Source: Clostridia bacterium
GTDB taxonomy: Bacteria > Bacillota > Clostridia > Christensenellales > UBA1242
Reading direction: 5' to 3'
DNA length: 64,000 nucleotides
Assembly (NCBI GenBank): GCA_900768545.1
Contig: CAAGDD010000003.1
Coordinates: 105,557-169,556 of the forward strand
This document shows, piece by piece, positions 7,874 through 16,907 of this stretch (within the stretch, counting starts at the first letter, position 1; every line of letters starts with the position of its first letter). The notes under the pieces are model-generated. The model was not told the origin of the DNA. It did no database searches and saw only the letters and a program-made list of their open reading frames with translations. The position numbers were made by a program, and so were the translations under genes.

Positions 7874-7903
7874 ATTATATCACACATTGCAAAATAACGC
7901 AAA
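7874..7903 (-). promoter_or_regulatory. Promoter of the Spo0A-like gene
   Basis: Minus strand: TTTGCG (7903-7898), 18-bp spacer, extended -10 TGATATAAT (hexamer 7879-7874). It gives a leader of about 110 nt. No Spo0A box was found in it. Confidence 0.6.
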
Positions 7904-8364
7904 TATTTTTCAATATTTTACAAAAATATTTTTAAAATTTTTTAAATAATTTTTTTCTCGTTTTTTTCAAAAATTTTTAAAAATAAGAAAACTCGCAATA
8001 AAAACAAGTAAATTTTATAAAAATAACTAAAATTTTTATTTTTTTTGATATTTCTTGTGTTTTTAACAATTTTTTTTGATTTTTATTATAATTGTTTTAA
8101 TAAATTCATATTTTATTTTTTGTAAAATATTATTTTAATTTTTTTAAATTTTTATAAAAACATTTTTATTTTAATACTGCCACAACAGATTTTTAAACAA
8201 GTTTAATCTTTTATTTATATATTTATTCTTAAACACTAAACATTTTAATATTTAATACATATTACATTAAGGTAATCGTAACTATTTTTATAATGGATTT
8301 CGAATTTGAACAATACTTTTTTATATGCAGTTTTTACAAACTTTCACCTTCTTTAATTTCTTTA
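7904..8364. other. Gene-free, extremely AT-rich stretch
   Basis: About 460 bp of long A and T runs between the Spo0A-like gene and the aconitase X operon terminator. I find no ORF of credible length, no tRNA and no long inverted repeat. Confidence 0.6.
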
Positions 8365-8367
8365 TAA

Positions 8368-8397
8368 AAAAAACACAAATTTAATTTTGTGTTTTTT
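8368..8397 (-). terminator. Terminator of the OYE/aconitase X operon
   Basis: AAAACACAAA / TTTGTGTTTT hairpin followed on the minus strand by a run of T, 20 bp after the small-subunit stop. Confidence 0.8.
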
Positions 8398-8417
8398 ATC
8401 TTTCTATTTATATTGAT

Positions 8418-8867
8418 TTAGTCAATCAAAGTTACTGTTCCGTCTTCATCAACTTTAATTTTGTCGCCAGTTTTGATATTTTTCAAGATATCTTTTCCAA
8501 GTTTATCAATTGCAATAACTTTTGAGTTCTCCCAGTTCTTTGCCAAGATAACTCCACTTGCTGCAAGCGAATCAATTTCATCTGCGAACAAAAATGCGCT
8601 AGGATTTATTCCCATTTGGCAAATTGTTTGAATAACAAGTCCGCCAGTTGTTGAGCCGATAGTTTGCGGCAAAATCAAAGCGACGCCAGTCAAAATTTTT
8701 CCATAAATATCTGGATTGTTTTGGTCAGATCCAATAACTTTTTTTGCATTTTTAAGCGCTGACTTTTGAAAGGTCGCCAAAGTGTTCAATCCTTGATGAG
8801 AAACCACACATTCACCTTCATAACTGCCGCTGCAAATAACTCTTCCTTTAAAAACTTTTTTAGCCAT
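8418..8867 (-). CDS. Aconitase X small (swivel, DUF126) subunit
   Basis: Protein of 149 residues matching the swivel-domain subunit of aconitase X: FKGRVICSGSYEGECVVS at the start, the NNPDIYGKILTGVALILPQTIGSTTGG block (residues 50-76), and a DEIDSLAASGVILA block. It starts 1 nt after the stop of the large subunit, with its GGGGTGA ribosome binding site inside that gene, so the two are co-translated and form one enzyme. Characterised aconitase X enzymes are cis-3-hydroxy-L-proline dehydratases in bacteria and mevalonate-5-phosphate dehydratases in archaea; the substrate here cannot be read from sequence. Confidence 0.9.
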   Translation of the reverse strand: MAKKVFKGRVICSGSYEGECVVSHQGLNTLATFQKSALKNAKKVIGSDQNNPDIYGKILTGVALILPQTIGSTTGGLVIQTICQMGINPSAFLFADEIDSLAASGVILAKNWENSKVIAIDKLGKDILKNIKTGDKIKVDEDGTVTLID

Positions 8868-8868
8868 A

Positions 8869-10140
8869 TTATTTCACCCCACAAATAATTTTTACAATGT
8901 CATCATTTTTGTAATATCTCGACTTTGAGTATGTTCGAAGTTTGTTGCTGTTTGTGATAATAGGTTTTCCGCCAGCAATAGGATTGTTTGTGTACATAAG
9001 TGGGCAAATCGACGAAAACTTAACGCCATAGCCTAAAAGTTTTTTATAATCTTCAGTTTGTTTAAACCTTTCAAGAACATCTGGGGCGCTGGTCATAATG
9101 GTGCGCACTTTCAATTTCTTGCGATTTGAAAGTTTCAATCCTTCTTCAATCATTTTTGTCCACTCGCCAAGTTGTTCAAAAGTCAAGTGTGGGCAACCAA
9201 TAAAGCAAAGCGAAGGTTTTGCATTTATGTTCTTCCACATAACTGGATAAGACTTATAAACGCGTTCAAGTTCTTTGTCATCAATCACATATTTTTTAAC
9301 TTTTTCATTCAAAAGTTTTTCTTTGTATTTCTTTGCTTCTGGAGTAAGGTTTTCGATATGATAAAGTCCTACTGCACCATTTGAAGCGGTTGCTGCGCCA
9401 AAATCTTTTAAATAAGAGATAGTTTCATCGTTGAGTTCTTTTCCCAAAAACTTGTCAAGCCCTTTTATATATGGCACATCTTCCATAACTTTCATTCCAA
9501 TCGCACTTCCCAAGATTTGTGCTTCTGGCAAAGTTTTGGTCTTAACTTCAACAACCCAATTTGCTTTTCTTCCTTCATCAGTCAAAAGTCCAAACTTTGG
9601 AACTTTTCCCAAAATCGCGCCAAAGATGTCAAGCATTCCGCTATTACGGTTGCAACGCGCACCCAAAACAGAGTTTGCAAACACTACCGCACTGCTTTCT
9701 GCCCAAGACAAAACATCACCATATTTTGGAGTATTTCCAACTTCTTTTAAATAGCAAGTGCAAGTAAACGCTGCTTTGTTTTTGATCCCAATTTTTTCAA
9801 GTTGTTCTTCATAATGTTTTTGTTGGCTATACATAATCTTGCTAAAAATCAACTTATTAAGTGGTCCACACTTAACATTTTTGTAGTCAAGTGGGCGGGG
9901 GTCAACGGTAAAAGGGTATTCAGTTTTAAGCCCCGCGTCAATGATTTCATCCATAATGCGATAGACAGGTTTTAAAAGACCAATTCCAAAAGATGTAACA
10001 AGATGTCCGTCGTGTGTGACAGGAACAAGTTTTTCTGCTCCAAACACGTCACCAAATTCGACCAAAGTTTTCATAATTTTGGCTTTTGTTTCGCCTTGTT
10101 TTCCTGCCAAGATTTCTTTTTCTTCTTTCGTCAACTTCAT
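8869..10140 (-). CDS. Aconitase X large (catalytic, DUF521) subunit
   Basis: Protein of 423 residues, the Fe-S cluster-bearing catalytic part of aconitase X. Family segments seen: KIMKTLVEFGDVFGAEKLVPVTHDGH near the N-terminus, the SSAVVFANSVLGARCNRNSGMLDIFG block near residue 160, FIGCPHLTFEQL, and SSICPLMYTNNPIAGGKPIITNSNKLR close to the C-terminus. Cysteines in these last blocks are candidate cluster ligands. It begins 11 nt after the stop of the flavin oxidoreductase and ends 1 nt before the small subunit, so all three genes form one operon. A dehydratase next to an ene-reductase suggests a two-step dehydrate-then-reduce conversion of a hydroxy acid; that is inference. Confidence 0.9.
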   Translation of the reverse strand: MKLTKEEKEILAGKQGETKAKIMKTLVEFGDVFGAEKLVPVTHDGHLVTSFGIGLLKPVYRIMDEIIDAGLKTEYPFTVDPRPLDYKNVKCGPLNKLIFSKIMYSQQKHYEEQLEKIGIKNKAAFTCTCYLKEVGNTPKYGDVLSWAESSAVVFANSVLGARCNRNSGMLDIFGAILGKVPKFGLLTDEGRKANWVVEVKTKTLPEAQILGSAIGMKVMEDVPYIKGLDKFLGKELNDETISYLKDFGAATASNGAVGLYHIENLTPEAKKYKEKLLNEKVKKYVIDDKELERVYKSYPVMWKNINAKPSLCFIGCPHLTFEQLGEWTKMIEEGLKLSNRKKLKVRTIMTSAPDVLERFKQTEDYKKLLGYGVKFSSICPLMYTNNPIAGGKPIITNSNKLRTYSKSRYYKNDDIVKIICGVK

Positions 10141-10151
10141 AACATTTCTCC

Positions 10152-12416
10152 TTAAATATCTCTTGCTGTGCGATAAGCACTCTTCACAGCCATAAAGACT
10201 TTTCCTGGTTTAATTGAGTCACCAACATTGTATATTTCTTTTGCAAGATGTTCTTTGACCGCTGTTTGATAAAGTTCGTTTTCGCTAATAGTTCCAATAG
10301 CAACAATCACTACATCTGCGTCAATTTCTTGATCAACAAACTTTTCTTTGATTTTTTTTGCAAGTGGATTATTTATGTTTTCTGGCAAAATAGGTTGCCA
10401 AGTGTTAAATGGGGTAGGGACAGTTTTTGATATGTTTCTTGAAACCAAAACTTTTCCATCTTTGACTGCTTTGAGTTTTGTGCAGTTTAAGATGTTTACA
10501 TTCGCTTTTTCAAGATAGTGAAGCAAATGTCCGCGATTTGCTGTGCAGGTAGAAGACATAAGTGTTGGCATCATTTCAACGATTGTAACATTCTTTTTCA
10601 GTTCATAAGCCATCATATAAGCACATTCGCAGCCGCTGTCACCGCCACCGATAATTGTCACATTTTGAGCCTTTGAAACAAGACTAGGTTTGTTTAAAAC
10701 TTCTGTCACTGTGTGAACATTTTTGCCATTCAATCCTTCGATTGCAGGAATGCGAATTTTGCTTCCGGTTGCAAACACGATTGCGTCATATTTCTTTTCT
10801 TTCAAAAGTTCGCTCGTTACTTCGCTGTCGAGATACAAATTAAATTTTTTGTTTTTCGAAAGGTCAGCAACAACTTCTTCAAGATATTTTACATAATTTA
10901 AAAGTTCGTATTTTATTTTTGGAACGCTGGCAGCGATAAGTGTGCCACCAACTTTCTTGTTTTTGTCATAAAGGTCAACGCTGTGTCCACGTTTCAACAA
11001 AACATCTGCCACATTCACGCCGGCTGGACCAGCACCGATAACGGCAACTTTCTTGCTTGTTTTTGCAGGCGCGATATCTTTTGAAAATTCTTCTTCAAAA
11101 GCAGTTCTTGCGCAAACAGCACATTGTGGGTGACCGCCGTCAACAAATTCTTGAATACAACCTTCTTGGCAACCGATACATGGGCGGATATGTTTTACAT
11201 CACCTTTATATGCTTTGTTTGGCCATTCTGGATCAGCAAGAAGTGGACGAGCTAGCATAATCATATCGCACTTTTCGTCGCGAAGTGCTTGTTCTGCCAA
11301 ATCAGGATATCCAAGTTTTCCAACGCCAACAACAGGCACATCAAGCCCAGCATTTGATTTGACATTATTTTTTTTGAAATAGTCTTTTGCAATTTGAGCG
11401 ATATCCAAGAAACAACCACTTGGCATAGATGCAGGTGGGTGTGGAAGCCACCAGTTGTCATAGCAGCCAAGGTCAACGTCAAACATATCAACACCCGCTT
11501 CCACAAGGTGTTTCATATAAGTCAAAGTTTGGTCGATAGTTCTTCCATTTTTAAACTTTTTGAGTGATTTAACTCTCTTCATCTTGTCGCCATAAGTTTC
11601 GTTAAGGGCAAGAGAAAGGTCGATTCTATACATAATAGGAATATTTTTTCCGCAACGCTTTCTTATTTCTTTAACCATATCAATTCCAAAGCGTTCATAA
11701 TTTGCATAACGACCAAGTTTTCTGCGATTGAAAGCAGGATTTGTCAACTGTTCCATCAAATAGCCTTCGTGGCCGTGCAAATAGATTCCGTCAATATTGC
11801 AAGCCTTTGCGTCGGCTGCCGCTTGTCCTGTCTTTTTCACAATCTTTTTAATTTTGTGAGTTGACAAGCGTTTGCAAGGAATTTGTGGAATATAAAAGTT
11901 TGGATTCCAAGACGCCGAAACTGGAAGTTTAAGTTGGGTCACCAAACATTGTGGATTTCCAACTCTTCCAAGCCCAGCCGTGAGTTGGATAAAGATGTTG
12001 CAGTTGTGAGAGTGCACCATTTGTGCCAAATCACGCCAGCCAGCAAGAACAGTTCTTGATCTGTCAACGCGTGGAAAATATGTCAAATTTCCAAGTTCTT
12101 TGATCGAAGTGTCGATTCCAAAAGTTGTTGGAATAAGACCTGTGGTGATAAGTCCAACGCCGCCTTTTGCTCTTTCTTCAAAATATTTGAGCATTTTTGC
12201 ATTTGGGCGACCAGTTTCGTCACACATTGAGATGTTTCCCATTGGCCCCATGACAAGTCTGTTTTTGATTGTCAATCTGTTTACTTTAATTGGAGAAAAC
12301 ATCTTGTCATAAGGATAAAGTTTTTTGGTCATTTTTGGAGTTTCAAATTTTCCGTCAAACCAATCGCCAAAACTGTTTTCAAGACTTTCTACAATTTCGT
12401 CATTTTTTCTTTTCAT
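10152..12416 (-). CDS. NADH:flavin oxidoreductase, 2-enoate reductase type (OYE family)
   Basis: Soluble enzyme of 754 residues with the 2,4-dienoyl-CoA/2-enoate reductase layout. Residues 35-405 form an old-yellow-enzyme TIM barrel (FMN), with the signature HGHEGYLMEQLTNPAFNRR at about 214-232. Cysteines at 413, 416, 420 and 432 (spacing C-x2-C-x3-C-x11-C) ligate a 4Fe-4S cluster. An FAD/NAD(P)-binding half follows, with VIGAGPAG near residue 459-466 and an IIGGGDSGCE second nucleotide-binding motif. Such enzymes reduce alpha,beta-unsaturated acids or CoA esters. The N-terminus is about 30 residues longer than usual. It is the first gene of the aconitase X operon; AAAGGAG supports the start. 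Confidence 0.9.
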   Translation of the reverse strand: MKRKNDEIVESLENSFGDWFDGKFETPKMTKKLYPYDKMFSPIKVNRLTIKNRLVMGPMGNISMCDETGRPNAKMLKYFEERAKGGVGLITTGLIPTTFGIDTSIKELGNLTYFPRVDRSRTVLAGWRDLAQMVHSHNCNIFIQLTAGLGRVGNPQCLVTQLKLPVSASWNPNFYIPQIPCKRLSTHKIKKIVKKTGQAAADAKACNIDGIYLHGHEGYLMEQLTNPAFNRRKLGRYANYERFGIDMVKEIRKRCGKNIPIMYRIDLSLALNETYGDKMKRVKSLKKFKNGRTIDQTLTYMKHLVEAGVDMFDVDLGCYDNWWLPHPPASMPSGCFLDIAQIAKDYFKKNNVKSNAGLDVPVVGVGKLGYPDLAEQALRDEKCDMIMLARPLLADPEWPNKAYKGDVKHIRPCIGCQEGCIQEFVDGGHPQCAVCARTAFEEEFSKDIAPAKTSKKVAVIGAGPAGVNVADVLLKRGHSVDLYDKNKKVGGTLIAASVPKIKYELLNYVKYLEEVVADLSKNKKFNLYLDSEVTSELLKEKKYDAIVFATGSKIRIPAIEGLNGKNVHTVTEVLNKPSLVSKAQNVTIIGGGDSGCECAYMMAYELKKNVTIVEMMPTLMSSTCTANRGHLLHYLEKANVNILNCTKLKAVKDGKVLVSRNISKTVPTPFNTWQPILPENINNPLAKKIKEKFVDQEIDADVVIVAIGTISENELYQTAVKEHLAKEIYNVGDSIKPGKVFMAVKSAYRTARDI

Positions 12417-12438
12417 AAATCACTCCTTTTTCAATATG

Positions 12439-12466
12439 ATTATAACCTAAACCCGCCGTTTTTCAA
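12439..12466 (-). promoter_or_regulatory. Promoter of the OYE/aconitase X operon
   Basis: Minus strand TTGAAA (12466-12461), 16-bp spacer, TATAAT (12444-12439), 23 bp before the ATG. Confidence 0.7.
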
Positions 12467-12522
12467 AATTAAAAACACAAAATTTTCAAACAAATCATAA
12501 AAAACAATGTTAAGGAGTTTTT

Positions 12523-13551
12523 ATGGCAAACGAAATATATTATATCGGCGCAAATGATGAGCACGGAGTCAATCCACCAACACCTGGAAAACGCACTCCA
12601 ATTATGCCAAATATGAATCGACCTATTTATGAAAACGAGTTTAATCGTGCAGCAAAAAATTATTTTATCGAAGCTTTGTTTCGAAACGGATTTTCAGTCT
12701 TTGATGTAAAGCCCGAACTGACCGATGTTTTGATCAGCCAACGCGTAACGAGAATAAATCGTCAAAATCTTACACTTTTGGTGACCTTCGCTTACAACGC
12801 TTATGGAACAGAATTTAATTCTGCGTCGGGTCTTACGACTTATTATTCTTCAAAAAATAGACAATCTCAACAAAGCCGAACTTTGGCGCAAGATTTGTAT
12901 AACAAACTCATTCAAAACACGCCACAGCGCGGACGCGGCGTTCAAGATTTAGATGTTGGAGTTTTGTCAAATGTAAATTGTGTTTCAGCTCTTATTGAAG
13001 CGGGATTTATGACAAATCTTGAAGAATCCCAACTTATGATAAATCCGCTCTTTCAACAAGAAGTGGGCGAAGAGTCGTGTCAAGGCGTGTGTCAATATTT
13101 GAATGTGTCTTATCTTCCACGAAACAACCTTTCAAACTATCCACTATTAAGACGTTCAAATCGCGGAAACTTTGTTTTTCTGTTGCAGTTTATACTCAAT
13201 CAAACAAAAGCTTACAATCTTTCTGTTGACGGAATTTTTGGCGCAGCGACCGAAAACGCAGTCAAAGATTTTCAAAATATCAACGGCTTAACGGCAGACG
13301 GAATCGTCGGGCAAAACACTTGGAAGAGTCTTCTCATACTTCCACCATATCCAGTTTTGAGAAGCGGAAGTCGCGGCAATTATGTATTTTTCTTACAACG
13401 ACTTTTGCAAAGCAAACTTGTTCCAACTGGCACAATCGACGGGATTTTTGGAAACAACACACTCTCGGCGGTCAAAACATTTCAAGAACGAAACGGGCTT
13501 GCTGTTGACGGTATAGTGGGAGCAAACACTTGGGCTAAACTCACCACTTAA
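12523..13551 (+). CDS. Amidase_3-like cell-wall protein with two peptidoglycan-binding domains
   Basis: Protein of 342 residues. Residues 1-195 follow the N-acetylmuramoyl-L-alanine amidase (Amidase_3) fold: a first strand, a candidate zinc His14, Glu at 37 or 39 in YENEFNRA, and the conserved ALIEAGFMTNLEE with catalytic Glu159. The usual SIHANA zinc-histidine motif reads TFAYNA (88-93), so the third zinc ligand appears lost and activity is doubtful. Two PG_binding_1 domains follow (about 207-272 and 278-342), each with DGIFG...AVKxFQ...G(L)xxDGIVGxNTW. There is no signal peptide, as in the sporulation amidase CwlC, so release would need lysis. AAGGAG supports the start. It is divergent from the OYE operon. 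Confidence 0.8.
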   Translation: MANEIYYIGANDEHGVNPPTPGKRTPIMPNMNRPIYENEFNRAAKNYFIEALFRNGFSVFDVKPELTDVLISQRVTRINRQNLTLLVTFAYNAYGTEFNSASGLTTYYSSKNRQSQQSRTLAQDLYNKLIQNTPQRGRGVQDLDVGVLSNVNCVSALIEAGFMTNLEESQLMINPLFQQEVGEESCQGVCQYLNVSYLPRNNLSNYPLLRRSNRGNFVFLLQFILNQTKAYNLSVDGIFGAATENAVKDFQNINGLTADGIVGQNTWKSLLILPPYPVLRSGSRGNYVFFLQRLLQSKLVPTGTIDGIFGNNTLSAVKTFQERNGLAVDGIVGANTWAKLTT

Positions 13552-13767
13552 ACAATTTGTTTTGAATCTGTCACAAATCAATTTGATTTTAATATGTTTT
13601 TTAAATAAAACATTTTAAAATATTTATAAACAAAAACATATATCAAAATTTAAAGAAAAAAATGCAAGCGCTTTCTTTGTTTGTAAATATGTTTTGTAAA
13701 TATAAAATATATTATGCAAATATAAAATAGATCACATTTAATAAAACAAATTTAAAATCTAAATAAA

Positions 13768-13813
13768 AATAAACTTTATCATATAAGAAAAGTCTTATTA
13801 GATAAAGTTTATT
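13768..13813. terminator. Bidirectional terminator between the amidase and pflA
   Basis: Perfect 13-bp outer stem (13768-13780 with 13801-13813) with an inner ATAAGA/TCTTAT stem. A-rich on one side and T-rich on the other, serving convergent genes; it overlaps the end of pflA. Confidence 0.8.
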
Positions 13814-14519
13814 TTTTGTTTACGTTCAAATATTTTAAAAGTTTTTCGCACTCCTTTTTGTCCATATCTTGTACGCCGTCAAGTCGATATTTTATGCCCA
13901 GTTTTTTATATTTTTCAACACCCATTGTGTGATAAGGCAAAAGTTCCACCTTTTCGACGTTTGATAAACTTTTTGCAAACTCGTTGAGTTTTTTCACATT
14001 TTCAACTGTGTCATTAAGACCAGGAACAATCACTTGACGCAACCACAACTTTTTGTTCTTTTTTTGACAAGTTTCGACAAATTTGAAAAATTGATCAATT
14101 TTTTTTCCCGTGAGTTTTTTATACTTTTCCGCGTCCAATTCTTTTACGTCCAAAATCACAAGGTCACAATAAGATAAAAGTTTGTCATAATCTTTTCCAA
14201 AACCCGAAGTGTCAAGACAGGTGTGAATGCCGTTTTCTTTGCAAAGTTTAAACACTTCACAAACAAACTCTGCTTGCGTCAAAGGTTCGCCGCCAGAGAT
14301 TGTCACACCGCCAATATCCTTAAAATAAGGCTTGTATCTTTTGATTTTTTTTACTAATTCTTCGGGCGAAATTTGAATTTTTTGTTCGTCTTTGTTCCAC
14401 ATTTCAGGGTTGTGACAATAAAGACATCGAAGTGGGCATCCTTGCAAAAACACCACAAATCTCACGCCAGGCCCGTCAACAAGCCCCATAGTTTCAAAAC
14501 CAGCTACATTTCCTATCAT
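13809..14519 (-). CDS. pflA: Pyruvate formate-lyase activating enzyme
   Basis: Radical SAM protein of 236 residues that installs the glycyl radical on PflB. The cluster motif CPLRCLYC lies in GCPLRCLYCHNPEMW near residues 27-39, with TISGGEPLTQ further on. I start at the ATG at 14519, one base after the pflB stop, with AAGGAAG in front, rather than at an upstream codon that would overlap pflB by 50 nt. Tight spacing shows co-translation with pflB. Confidence 0.95.
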   Translation of the reverse strand: MIGNVAGFETMGLVDGPGVRFVVFLQGCPLRCLYCHNPEMWNKDEQKIQISPEELVKKIKRYKPYFKDIGGVTISGGEPLTQAEFVCEVFKLCKENGIHTCLDTSGFGKDYDKLLSYCDLVILDVKELDAEKYKKLTGKKIDQFFKFVETCQKKNKKLWLRQVIVPGLNDTVENVKKLNEFAKSLSNVEKVELLPYHTMGVEKYKKLGIKYRLDGVQDMDKKECEKLLKYLNVNKK

Positions 14520-14520
14520 T

Positions 14521-16755
14521 TTATCTTCCTTTGTGAAAAGTTCGGGCGATAACTTCTTCTTGATGAGCACGTGAAAGTTTATTAAAATTCACCGCATAAC
14601 CCGAAACACGGATTGTCAAATTTGGATATTTCCAAGGATTGTTCATTGCGTCAACCAAAAGTTCACGATTTAAAACATTGACATTCAAGTGTTGTGCCAT
14701 TTGAACAAAATATCCGTCCAAAATATCCACAAGATTTTTTACGCGTTCTTTTTCGCTGTGACCAAGTGCATCTGGAACAATCGAGAAAGTGTTTGAGATT
14801 CCGTCTTGACAACAATCGCAATAAGGTATTTTTGCCACCGAATTGAGCGACGCCAAAGCCCCCGAACAATCTCGCTCGTGCATAGGGTTTGCCCCAGGAG
14901 CGAAAGGCTGACCGTCTTTTCTTCCGTCAGGGGTCGAACCGGTCTTTTTGCCATACATAACATTTGATGTGATTGTCAAAAGCGAGAGAGTGTGTTTTGC
15001 GTTTCTATACAATTTGTGCTTTTTAAGACAACTTATAAAATATTTTACAACTTCAACGCCAATCTCATCGACCTTGTCTTCGTCGTTTCCATATTTTGGG
15101 AAATCTCCGTCAATTTCAAAATCAACAATTATTCCTTGTTCGTTTCGAATAGGTGTCACACGAGCATATTTGATTGCAGAAAGCGAATCTACCACAACAG
15201 AAAATCCAGCCGCACCAAACGCCATAACACGCTCAACATCAGTGTCGTGAAGAGCCATTTGCCCACGTTCATAAGCATATTTGTCGTGCATAAAGTGAAT
15301 TATATTCATCGCGTCAACATAAGTTCTTGCGACTTTTTCAAGAGTGAGTTTATAATTTTTCCAAACATTGTCAAAAGTCAAAATTTTCTCTTTGTTTGGC
15401 TTAATTCCTTCAACGACCAAAACTCCGCTTTTTTCATCAACTCCACCATTAAGCGAATAAAGCAAAGCTTTTGCCAAGTTGCAGCGCGCACCAAAAAATT
15501 GCATTTGTTTTCCTACTTTCATTGCCGAAACGCAGCACGCGATTGCATAATCATTTCCATAAATTTGACGCATAACATCGTCACCTTCATATTGAATAGC
15601 GTCAGTTTCAATCGAAATTTTTGCACAAAACTTTTTAAAGTTGTTTGGTAATTTATCCGACCAAAGCACAGTCAAATTTGGCTCTGGCGAAGGATTTAAG
15701 TTTAAAAGAGTTTGAAGATATCTAAATGAGTTTTTTGTAACCAAACTCTTTTCATCGTCTGCCATTCCCGCAATACTTTCGGTCACCCAAGTAGGATCAC
15801 CAGCAAAAATTTCGTCATATTCTGGGGTGCGAAGGTGGCGGACAAGTCGAAGTTTGATGATAAATTGATCAACAAGTTCTTGTGCTTCTTCTTCGGTCAA
15901 AGTTCCGTTTTTCAAATCTCTTTCAATATAAATATCCAAAAAGGTTGATGTTCTGCCCAAACTCATTGCCGCACCATTGTTTTCTTTTACAGCAGCCAAA
16001 TATCCAAAATAAAGCCATTGCACTGCTTCGCAGGCATTTTGAGCAGGTTTTGAAATGTCAAAGCCATAGCTTTGAGCCATAAGTTTAATCTCTCCAAGTG
16101 CCTTGACCTGTTCTGCCACTTCTTCTTTAAGTCGAATATTATCTTCACACGAAACATCAATTTTTGCCCAATCATTTTTCTTTTGTTCAATCAAAAAGTC
16201 AATTCCATAAAGTGCAACTCGGCGATAATCCCCAATAATTCTTCCACGACCATAAGCGTCAGGGAGTCCGGTCAAAAGTCCAGCTTTTCTAGCCTTTCGA
16301 ATTTCTGGTGTGTAACAGTCGAAAACTCCATCATTGTGAGTTTTTCTAAATTCACAAAAATGTTTTTCTATCTCTGGATTCAACGCTTTTCCATAGGCAG
16401 CAAGAGCCTTTTCAGCCATTCTTGTGCCGCCATAAAGATTGACAATTCTTTTTAAAGGTTTGTCAGTTTGAAGCCCAAAAATCACTTCATTTTTCTTGTC
16501 AATATATCCGGGAGAAAACGAATTTATGCCCGACACAGCGTTTGTTTCAACGTCCAAAAGCCCGACCTTTGCTTCTTTTTCGAGCAACTTTTCACACTTT
16601 TGCCAAACCTTCTTTGTCTTTTCAGATTTTCCACACAAAAAACTGTCGTCGCCGCGATATTCTTTATAGTTTGAAAGAATAAAATCAGCCACATCAATTT
16701 TATCTTTCCAGTTTTCTCCTTTAAAACCTTTCCACGCTTCGATATTTTTATCCAT
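14521..16755 (-). CDS. pflB: Formate C-acetyltransferase (pyruvate formate-lyase)
   Basis: Cytoplasmic glycyl radical enzyme of 744 residues converting pyruvate and CoA to acetyl-CoA and formate in anaerobic fermentation. The adjacent catalytic cysteines appear in AIACCVSAM, the C-terminal glycyl radical loop in RVSGYAVNF, and the N-terminal PFL domain covers most of the rest. The ATG at 16755 follows GGAGG; an in-frame TTG four codons upstream overlaps that site and is unlikely. Followed directly by pflA. Confidence 0.97.
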   Translation of the reverse strand: MDKNIEAWKGFKGENWKDKIDVADFILSNYKEYRGDDSFLCGKSEKTKKVWQKCEKLLEKEAKVGLLDVETNAVSGINSFSPGYIDKKNEVIFGLQTDKPLKRIVNLYGGTRMAEKALAAYGKALNPEIEKHFCEFRKTHNDGVFDCYTPEIRKARKAGLLTGLPDAYGRGRIIGDYRRVALYGIDFLIEQKKNDWAKIDVSCEDNIRLKEEVAEQVKALGEIKLMAQSYGFDISKPAQNACEAVQWLYFGYLAAVKENNGAAMSLGRTSTFLDIYIERDLKNGTLTEEEAQELVDQFIIKLRLVRHLRTPEYDEIFAGDPTWVTESIAGMADDEKSLVTKNSFRYLQTLLNLNPSPEPNLTVLWSDKLPNNFKKFCAKISIETDAIQYEGDDVMRQIYGNDYAIACCVSAMKVGKQMQFFGARCNLAKALLYSLNGGVDEKSGVLVVEGIKPNKEKILTFDNVWKNYKLTLEKVARTYVDAMNIIHFMHDKYAYERGQMALHDTDVERVMAFGAAGFSVVVDSLSAIKYARVTPIRNEQGIIVDFEIDGDFPKYGNDEDKVDEIGVEVVKYFISCLKKHKLYRNAKHTLSLLTITSNVMYGKKTGSTPDGRKDGQPFAPGANPMHERDCSGALASLNSVAKIPYCDCCQDGISNTFSIVPDALGHSEKERVKNLVDILDGYFVQMAQHLNVNVLNRELLVDAMNNPWKYPNLTIRVSGYAVNFNKLSRAHQEEVIARTFHKGR

Positions 16756-16783
16756 ATTTTCCTCCAAATGCTAAATATTGATA

Positions 16784-16870
16784 TTGTTATTTAAAAAACA
16801 CAATATGTAGTATATTTTGTTTTTTATTTGTCAAAATATTGTATTATATTTGTTAAATAAAGTCAACAAA
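16784..16870 (-). promoter_or_regulatory. pflB upstream region with palindromic, possibly Rex-like, elements
   Basis: About 100 bp of AT-rich DNA upstream of pflB. Near-palindromes include TGTTATTTAAAAAACA (16785-16800) and a TTTGTTAA / TCAACAAA pair (about 16849-16870). They resemble Rex-type (NADH-sensing) operators in half-site sequence but not in exact spacing. Promoter hexamers cannot be assigned confidently: minus-strand TTGACA and TTGACT are present but paired with poor -10s. Confidence 0.3.
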
Positions 16871-16896
16871 AAAAGACAGAAATTTCTGTCTTTTAA
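16871..16896 (-). terminator. Terminator of the rpmH-rnpA-yidD-yidC operon
   Basis: Perfect 24-bp palindrome built on AAAAGACAGAAA with T on the downstream side of the minus strand, 14 bp after yidC. Confidence 0.88.
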
Positions 16897-16907
16897 ATTT
16901 GTTTTTT

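Noticed and set aside
14992..15651. 219-codon plus-strand ORF inside pflB
   Set aside because: It is the antisense of a certain gene, with no ribosome binding site and cysteine/phenylalanine-rich composition typical of shadows.
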